Shown here: positions 58,224-64,000 of the stretch, in pieces | Layout: the number at the start of each line of letters is the position of its first letter | Position numbering within the stretch: the stretch's first letter is position 1 | Source of the DNA: CAYFXE01 sp964347035 | GTDB taxonomy: Bacteria > Acidobacteriota > Aminicenantia > Aminicenantales > Aminicenantaceae | Reading direction: 5' to 3' | Length of the DNA stretch: 64,000 bases | Assembly: GCA_964347035.1 (NCBI GenBank) | Contig: CAYFXE010000001.1 | Span: forward strand, 1-64,000 | Notes under the pieces: model-generated | Database searches by the model: none | What the model was told of the DNA's origin: nothing | Seen by the model: the letters and a program-made list of their open reading frames with translations, nothing else | Position numbers and translations under genes: made by a program

Positions 58224-59363
58224 TTATTTCCTCGAAATTCTTAAGAAGTCTTCTTTTTCCGACCCTGTTCTTTTCAAGCAGTGAACGAGAATGTTTTCTT
58301 CTTCGTCTGTTGTTCCGTAAAAGATATAGTGCTTTGAAATTCTTAAGCTTCTGTAATCAGTCGATATTTGGGCTAAGGATTTTCCATCTTCGTCGAGCAG
58401 CCAATAATTTATGCTTTGCTCATCTTCGCTCCAGCGCCCTGAAATCAGAATATTTCCCTCCGCTGTTAGATCTATTCTGCTGAGGTTGGGTCTTTTTTCG
58501 TAGATGGATTTTTTGTATTTTTCGATCACCCGTCCGAAGCGACTATACCAGGCTTTATCCCTTATACTTTCTTTTCTCCATTTCTTCCATCGGTCTAGGT
58601 CCTTCTTGGTGACCTTTTTGGGCTCAGGAAGAGGAGTTTCGATTTCTTTGAGCAAATTTCCTCTGTAGTCGAGGACCTTCAAGCTCGTGCTCAATCCGTC
58701 TGAAAAAAGTACGGTATTACCTTTGAAGGGACACCAGACAAAGACGGGGGTAAACGGGATTCCCAAGTCGGCTCCCTGGTCATAATAAGATATTCTTGTG
58801 TAATAGCTTGTTCTTTTTATCCGAGAAATGATATGCCCATCTGAGTTAATGATCATCAGTTCCTCAGGAAAGCTCTGGAGAAAATAATCTTTTTTCTTCT
58901 CCGGTCTTCCCACAAAGGAAAATTGGAAGAGATAATGGCCGTCGGGTAAAGATATGGCTCTGTCGACGCCGAATCTCTCTTTTATATCAATTTTTATGAC
59001 TTTATCGAATTCGCCTGACAACTCCATTATGGTAATCCAACGATGCCCTCCAAAATATTCTGTGAAAAATAGCCTTCCTCCTGGCGTGAATCCAAAGTTG
59101 ACACCGTCGGCTCGTTGGATTTCCCCTGGGCCTTGTCCCTTTCCACCGATTTTAAGCAGAAACTCACCCTTGGGGGAATAGACCTTAATATAAGAATCAG
59201 CCATGTCATAGACATAAATATTCCCGTCTGGTCCTTCTTCGATCTGGGAGGGATAGATCAACATCCCTTCTCCTTCTTCTCTTCCGATGATAACAGCCTG
59301 ATCCTCAAATCCCAGCAGAAAACATCCCAAAAGCAAACACAGAATCAGTAATGTCTGTCTCAC
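58224..59363 (-). CDS. Exported six-bladed beta-propeller protein
   Basis: A 379-residue protein with signal MRQTLLILCLLLGCFLLGFED. The Cys in LLLGC could be lipidated. The body has NHL/6-bladed-propeller blades: YPSQIEEGPDGNIYVYDMADSYIKVYSPKGEFLLKIGGKGQGPGEI, then SLPDGHYLFQFS and a blade near the end (RIDLTAEGNILISGRW). Such proteins are very common in this kind of genome. Ligand unknown. The stop lies 12 bases from the stop of the hydrolase gene on the other strand. Confidence 0.85.
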   Translation of the reverse strand: MRQTLLILCLLLGCFLLGFEDQAVIIGREEGEGMLIYPSQIEEGPDGNIYVYDMADSYIKVYSPKGEFLLKIGGKGQGPGEIQRADGVNFGFTPGGRLFFTEYFGGHRWITIMELSGEFDKVIKIDIKERFGVDRAISLPDGHYLFQFSFVGRPEKKKDYFLQSFPEELMIINSDGHIISRIKRTSYYTRISYYDQGADLGIPFTPVFVWCPFKGNTVLFSDGLSTSLKVLDYRGNLLKEIETPLPEPKKVTKKDLDRWKKWRKESIRDKAWYSRFGRVIEKYKKSIYEKRPNLSRIDLTAEGNILISGRWSEDEQSINYWLLDEDGKSLAQISTDYRSLRISKHYIFYGTTDEEENILVHCLKRTGSEKEDFLRISRK

Positions 59364-59590
59364 TATCGCTTTCCTGAATGATCAGTATTTATTATTGTCA
59401 GATTAATCTTTAATTTTGGCAATATTATTTTGAGTTTAAAATCGTTGCCGTTGACTTCAAAAAATGCCTTTGTTATAAAAAGGATTCTTCACGTTGAAAA
59501 CGGATGTAGAGGGTATAGTGCAAGATCTCACCCAGGAAACAATGGTGCCTTCATCAGGATAAACAAAGTTTAATTTCTCAGGAGGTCAAA

Positions 59591-61621
59591 ATGAGAAAAA
59601 TTACACTCTTTTCCTTTTCTCTTTTGCTGATTCTTTCCTTTGCCGGACTTCAAGGGCAAGAGATATTCGTTGAAGCCAAGACAAAAGACGCTGCGAAAAA
59701 GGCCCTGCTCGAAAAATATGGAGAGTCACAGCGATTCCGCGTAGAAAAAGGCGTTGACCAAGTCGCCTCACTCTGGAAAGAAGAGGATGGGACGCTAAAG
59801 GAATTTGAAGACTTCTGCCAACAGTATTTTATCGGCTCTCCTGAGCTTCTGGATCTGAATTTCAGCAGGCTGGAAACAAGTTTTGAAGTCCTGAACGGGA
59901 ACTTCACCAAGATGATCATCGATTTAAAGCGTCCTCTTGAGCTTGATTGGGGCAAGATTCTTCCCCTGGATATGGTGTTCGGGCAGTTTAATCCCTCGTC
60001 GCACCTGATAGAAGACCTTTTTGCGAATACAGTCGCGTTTTTTGTCCTCCTGAACTTTCCTCATTATTCCCTGGCAGAAAAGACCGAGTTGAGCCCAAAA
60101 TGGAGCCGTAAAGACTGGGCCTACGCCAGGATGGGAGATGCATTCATCTCGAGAGTTCCCGCGCATGTCTTCCAGAAAATATCCCAGGTCATGACAGCAG
60201 CAGATACGTATATTTCGGAATACAATATATTCATGGGAAAACTCGTGGACGCTAAGATGAAAACCTACTTTCCAGAGCACCTCAAGCTCATCAGTCACTG
60301 GGGCATTAGGGATGAGTTGAAGTCCAGATACAGCGATCCTGAGGGTTTTTTCAAGCAGAAGATGATCTACGAAGTCATGATGAGGATCATCAAACAGGAG
60401 ATTCCAGAGATCGTGATCAACAACCCTGATTATCTCTGGGATCCCTTCGGGAACAAGGTCTATCAAGACGGAAAAGAAATCGAGGCCATAAGAGAACCGG
60501 ATACCCGGTATAAGCATTTCATCCAGACGTTTAAAGGAATGAAGATGATCGATCTCTACTACCCTTCACTGCCGACCCATATCAAGAGAAGGTTCGAGGA
60601 AAACCGGGAAATACCGGAGGCAGAAGTTGAAGCTCTGTTCACAAGCTTTATTTCGTCACCTCAAGTCCGGAAAGTCGGAGAACTTATCAGCCGGCGGCTG
60701 GGGAGGAAGCTGGAACCCTTCGATATTTGGTATACGGGGTTTAGGTCCGGAAGTTCGATTCCTGAGGAGAAACTGGACAAGATAGTGGCTGAGAGGTATC
60801 CAACCGCGGAAGCCCTCCAGAAAGACTTGAAGAATATCTTGATGAAACTGGGATTTTCCCAGGATCAAGCCGATTTCATCGCTCCCAAGATTGTGGTGGA
60901 TTCCTCGAGAGGTGTGGGACATGCCTACGGAGCAGAGATGAAGTCGGATAAGTCACGCTTGAGGACCAGAGTCCCTAAGACAGGAATGAAGTATAAGGGA
61001 TTCAACATCGCCATCCATGAATTTGGGCACTGTGTGGAGCAGACTCTCACCCTCCAGAAGGTTGACCACTATATGCTTCGCGGCGTTCCCAACACAGCCT
61101 TTACCGAGGCTTTTGCTTTTGTTTTCCAGGAAAAAGATCTTGATATTTTGGGGATCAAAACTGAAGATCCCCACAGGAGACACCTGAAGGCCCTCGATGA
61201 TTTCTGGAATGCCTATGAAATCATGGGTGTATCTTTGGTGGATATGAAGGCTTGGAACTGGCTTTACGATCACCCCGAGGCCACCCCTGCTGAACTGAAG
61301 GAGGCGGTCATCTCCATCGCAAAGAACATATGGAACAAATATTATGCCGACGTTTTCGGAGTCAAGGATCAGCCTATTCTCGCCATTTATTCCCATATGA
61401 TTGATGCCGCCCTGTATCTTCCTGATTACCCTCTCGGACACGTTATCGCCTTCCAGATTCATCAATACCTTGAAGGAAAGAGTCTTGGTGAAGAGATGGA
61501 AAGGATGTGTGTGGCCGGGAATATCATCCCCCAGGCCTGGATGCAGAATGCCGTCGGCTCAAAGATTTCGTCCAGGATGCTGCTCGATGCCGTGGACGAA
61601 GCCTTGGAGCATATGAAGTAG
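59591..61621 (+). CDS. Exported M3-like zinc metallopeptidase
   Basis: A 676-residue exported enzyme (signal MRKITLFSFSLLLILSFAGLQGQ, with a CAGGAGGTCAAA ribosome site). It has the gluzincin motif HEFGH (about 476-480) in IAIHEFGHCVEQTLTLQKVDHYMLRGVPNTAFTEAFAFVFQ, with the Glu of FTEAF (~506) as the third ligand, in an all-helical body. The layout is that of thimet-oligopeptidase-like (M3/M2) enzymes. Peptide substrate unknown. It precedes the acid-phosphatase gene by 46 bases on the same strand. Confidence 0.82.
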   Translation: MRKITLFSFSLLLILSFAGLQGQEIFVEAKTKDAAKKALLEKYGESQRFRVEKGVDQVASLWKEEDGTLKEFEDFCQQYFIGSPELLDLNFSRLETSFEVLNGNFTKMIIDLKRPLELDWGKILPLDMVFGQFNPSSHLIEDLFANTVAFFVLLNFPHYSLAEKTELSPKWSRKDWAYARMGDAFISRVPAHVFQKISQVMTAADTYISEYNIFMGKLVDAKMKTYFPEHLKLISHWGIRDELKSRYSDPEGFFKQKMIYEVMMRIIKQEIPEIVINNPDYLWDPFGNKVYQDGKEIEAIREPDTRYKHFIQTFKGMKMIDLYYPSLPTHIKRRFEENREIPEAEVEALFTSFISSPQVRKVGELISRRLGRKLEPFDIWYTGFRSGSSIPEEKLDKIVAERYPTAEALQKDLKNILMKLGFSQDQADFIAPKIVVDSSRGVGHAYGAEMKSDKSRLRTRVPKTGMKYKGFNIAIHEFGHCVEQTLTLQKVDHYMLRGVPNTAFTEAFAFVFQEKDLDILGIKTEDPHRRHLKALDDFWNAYEIMGVSLVDMKAWNWLYDHPEATPAELKEAVISIAKNIWNKYYADVFGVKDQPILAIYSHMIDAALYLPDYPLGHVIAFQIHQYLEGKSLGEEMERMCVAGNIIPQAWMQNAVGSKISSRMLLDAVDEALEHMK

Positions 61622-61667
61622 CGTAAGGATTGCTCACCATTGCCTGGGAAAGAGGAGAGAGAAGACG

Positions 61668-62300
61668 ATGACGAGAAAACTGGGTTTTATTCTCATATTC
61701 GTATCTTTAGTCTGCCTAGGGTGCCCTTCAGGGCCTAAAGAAGAGATTCGCTGGGTCACCATGGAAGACATTGCCAAGAGTCTGGAGGACCAGCCGCCGA
61801 TGAACGTCGGGTTTGATGTGGATGATACTGTTCTGTTTTCTACGGCTGGCTATTACTACGGTCAACAGAAGTATTCGCCAGGAAGCAATGCTTATCTCGA
61901 GATGGAAGAATTCTGGAATGAGTTGAACAATGGGTTGGACAGGTTCAGTCTGCCCAAGCAATGTGCTAAGATCTTGATCGAATTCCATAAAAACCGGGGA
62001 GATACCATCTATTTCATCACGGCCAGGTTGAAAACTCAGACGGAAACAGTGACAGAGCTGCTCGCCAAGACGTTTAACCTGGACAACATCAATCCGGTGA
62101 TCTTTACCAATTTAAAAGCGAAAGCCATTCTGGCGAAAGAGATTCAAGTCTACTACGGAGATTCAGACGCAGATATGAAGGCAGCCATCGAAGCCGGAGT
62201 TCGAGGAGTCAGGATCATGCGGGCTGGGAATTCGACCAAAAGACCGTTCCCTGAATACGGTGCTCTAGGAGAAGAGGTGCTTGTCGACTCTGAGTTTTGA
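61668..62300 (+). CDS. aphA: Class B acid phosphatase (AphA-like) lipoprotein
   Basis: A 210-residue non-specific phosphatase of the HAD superfamily. Signal MTRKLGFILIFVSLVCLGC gives a lipobox (Cys 19), unlike soluble periplasmic AphA. VGFDVDDTVLFSTAGYYYGQQKYSPGSNAYLE carries the nucleophile motif (Asp 50 and 52). It also has KILIEFHKNRGDTIYFITARLKTQTETV and VYYGDSDADMKAAIEAGVRGVRIMRAGNST, and ends EYGALGEEVLVDSEF, all close to E. coli AphA. Patchy outside enterics. Periplasmic phosphate scavenging is likely. Confidence 0.92.
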   Translation: MTRKLGFILIFVSLVCLGCPSGPKEEIRWVTMEDIAKSLEDQPPMNVGFDVDDTVLFSTAGYYYGQQKYSPGSNAYLEMEEFWNELNNGLDRFSLPKQCAKILIEFHKNRGDTIYFITARLKTQTETVTELLAKTFNLDNINPVIFTNLKAKAILAKEIQVYYGDSDADMKAAIEAGVRGVRIMRAGNSTKRPFPEYGALGEEVLVDSEF

Positions 62301-62545
62301 AGACTGACACCCCCCTCCCGCCTAGAGTGCAAATTAATCTATTATATCCATAGGATAAATAGATTATAAATCGCTCATGTTGTCCAATAAATTGCCCTCC
62401 TAGAGGATCCTTCATAAGGAAGAAACCTCGCTCTTTTCCGATTGACAAGCTTCAGATGCTCTGTTATAAGCTTGTCAATAGTAAATTAAGGACGTAAATT
62501 AGCTGAGGAATAGACAGGAGCTGTATAAGCTCGAGAGATGAGTGG

Positions 62546-64000
62546 ATGGGTGTTGAATATTCTCTGCAAACAATCCGAAATTTAGAGAATCTCTTTCAAA
62601 GCCTGAAAATCCTCAGGCCTCGCCGTCGGAAGCGGTATGATCCCGGCACCGAGCTCAAATATAGAATCAAAGGCATCTTCCCAGCAAGAGAAGGACAGAT
62701 TAGACTGAAAATTGAGCGCTTTGTGGGGGGTGGTTACGCGGGTCAGGTATACCGGGTGAAGGCTCTGAAGGTAGACCCCGACGAGGAGCCGATCGTCGGC
62801 CTTAACGAAGGCTATTCGTACGCCTTGAAGATCCTCGTCCCCCCAGGAAGATTTTCAAGGTGGTTTCGCAAAATAATTTATGGCCTTGCTTTTCAGGCGC
62901 CTTACTCTCTTCAGGTCAATCCTGATGCAGTCCGAGCCGGAGCCCTCTGGCAGAAGCTGATCCGGCACGGAGCCAGAACGAAGTTCGGTTCTGAAGATGC
63001 TGTTGTGGATGTTCTGGCCACTTTCGTTGACCACGGCCTCGGGAGTTGTGGTGAGATCAGCGAGTGGGTTGAGGGACGGGTGTGGCGGTTTGAAGTGGAT
63101 GATAATCTGGATGCTAGGATGGGATGGAAAGTCGGCGAAAGCGAAGAAGGCCTGGGTTCTCCTGAATACCGGGCCAAACGAACTTTTATGGCTAATCTTG
63201 TAGCCCTGATGCATGATATGGGCGCTTCGGAGTTAGCTCGCCAATACGAGTGGTGGACGTTCAAAAGCCAGCCGAATGCGCTCAAACGAGTCGCGAGCGA
63301 TCCTGACCCTATACAGGGATTAGTCGGAGTTGATTTCCGGGCCGGCTTGGCGCTCCTTCCATTTTTGCCTCAGTGTCCTGGCGATTTTAAGCTCATCATT
63401 AATGGAATCAAAAGAGGCAGTTTAGTCCAGTTTGACCGAGGAAACATCGAGAAACTCTTGGGCTTCATCGAGAAGCAGGCGGATAACTTTGCTGGAATGG
63501 AGGAGGCTGTTTCGGAACTCAGGGAGGCTGACAAGGCCTACCGCGATTCCTTGCCTGATATTTCCCATCACCATCTTAAATTATTCACCAGTGCAAGATT
63601 GTGGAAAGCCATCATGACTAGCAGCATAAAAAGCTGGCAAATTCGGGATATCATCGATCAGAAAGCCTCAGAAAAGCTTCCGCGGAAAAGAATTTTAACC
63701 CTGATTTATTGGATCTTGGGCCTGCTCCCGTTTCTGGGGAATTTTATACGTCGAATAGGAGGGCACGCTGTTTATCGCCAGCATTACAAGCATATGTTGA
63801 CAAGCTTTAATTATTTCCTGCGAACCATGCGAGCCGGCATTACCGAGGCCCTGATCCGCTGGCACAGAGCAGGACGGGTCAATGCCCACCGGGCAGAGAA
63901 GCTCGCCAGTCAACTCCTGAGGTTCCTTGCTCATCTACCGCTCTCCATCCTGCCGGCGAAGATGCATCGTTTTTTTTCAGATCGACGGTTTTTTCTCCAA
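62546..64000 (+). CDS. Protein-kinase-like protein, runs off the right edge
   Basis: An open frame of at least 485 codons from ATG at 62546 (MGVEYSLQTIRNLENLFQSLK) to the end of the window with no stop; the frame opens after a TGA at 62504. IERFVGGGYAGQVYRVKAL...YSYALKIL resembles the glycine-rich loop and Lys of protein kinases. Downstream, SEWVEGRVWRF and GLVGVDFRAGLALLPFLPQCPGDF may hold the catalytic part in an atypical form. A hydrophobic segment (LTLIYWILGLLPFLGNFI, ~385-402) suggests membrane association. I do not recognise a named family. No strong ribosome site. Confidence 0.6.
   Translation, partial: MGVEYSLQTIRNLENLFQSLKILRPRRRKRYDPGTELKYRIKGIFPAREGQIRLKIERFVGGGYAGQVYRVKALKVDPDEEPIVGLNEGYSYALKILVPPGRFSRWFRKIIYGLAFQAPYSLQVNPDAVRAGALWQKLIRHGARTKFGSEDAVVDVLATFVDHGLGSCGEISEWVEGRVWRFEVDDNLDARMGWKVGESEEGLGSPEYRAKRTFMANLVALMHDMGASELARQYEWWTFKSQPNALKRVASDPDPIQGLVGVDFRAGLALLPFLPQCPGDFKLIINGIKRGSLVQFDRGNIEKLLGFIEKQADNFAGMEEAVSELREADKAYRDSLPDISHHHLKLFTSARLWKAIMTSSIKSWQIRDIIDQKASEKLPRKRILTLIYWILGLLPFLGNFIRRIGGHAVYRQHYKHMLTSFNYFLRTMRAGITEALIRWHRAGRVNAHRAEKLASQLLRFLAHLPLSILPAKMHRFFSDRRFFLQ

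Overview
The window looks like a chromosomal segment from an anaerobic diderm bacterium, probably from the Candidatus Aminicenantes / Acidobacteriota neighbourhood. That placement is an inference from gene content: an Rnf complex, secreted six-bladed propeller proteins, M16 peptidase pairs, TPR proteins and heptose/LPS genes together with MlaEFD and a LolB-like lipoprotein. No marker-gene tree could be run. Almost everything is chromosomal housekeeping; I see no phage, insertion sequence, CRISPR array or rRNA. The sequence is a draft scaffold with five runs of exactly ten N. At least three of these break genes or carry artefacts, and one is flanked by Illumina adapter sequence.

Left part (1-8.8 kb): a partial glycoside hydrolase, a small unknown gene across a gap, a GNAT acetyltransferase, then a complete rnfCDGEAB operon extended by an RseC-like protein, a Tat-signal NusG-domain-II protein and a tiny lipoprotein-like ORF. 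Next (8.9-20 kb, minus strand): dnaN and dnaA with a clear dnaA promoter and DnaA-box-like sites, and an operon of two lipoproteins plus a very large outer-membrane protease/propeller/barrel protein. Then come rpmB, a bifunctional Rel/SpoT enzyme (broken by a gap), gmhB-waaF for LPS heptose, and an FmdB zinc ribbon.

Middle (20-43 kb): a secreted MEMO1-AMMECR1 fusion. It is followed by a plus-strand run lolB-ispE-tRNA-Gln-prs-rplY-pth-rpsF-rpsR-rplI-dnaB-mlaE-mlaF-mlaD-radA-yacL-ispD-ispF. After a repeat-bearing intergenic region that holds a small secreted peptide gene come gltX-glnS, a methyltransferase, a rhodanese and a TrmH/SpoU methylase. This block combines translation, isoprenoid (MEP) precursor synthesis and outer-membrane lipid transport. 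Ribosomal proteins L25, S6 and L9 all carry acidic or Lys/Glu-rich C-terminal extensions.

Right part (42-64 kb): an ECF sigma/anti-sigma/YbjQ operon ending in an adapter-contaminated gap and a second YbjQ fragment, a secreted protein, a TPR protein that looks N-terminally truncated, an excisionase-type HTH protein, and accA-hisS-aspS. Next are an active/inactive M16 peptidase pair, a T4 endonuclease V-like glycosylase, a TPR lipoprotein-type gene frameshifted at an A8 run, a class C beta-lactamase-family hydrolase, a beta-propeller protein, an M3-like secreted metallopeptidase, a class B acid phosphatase lipoprotein, and a kinase-like protein running off the right edge.

Repeats include GGGGTCAGGC-ended inverted-repeat elements (two copies) and TTCCTGCGCAAGCAGGAA hairpins (one inverted pair, REPIN-like, and one single copy).
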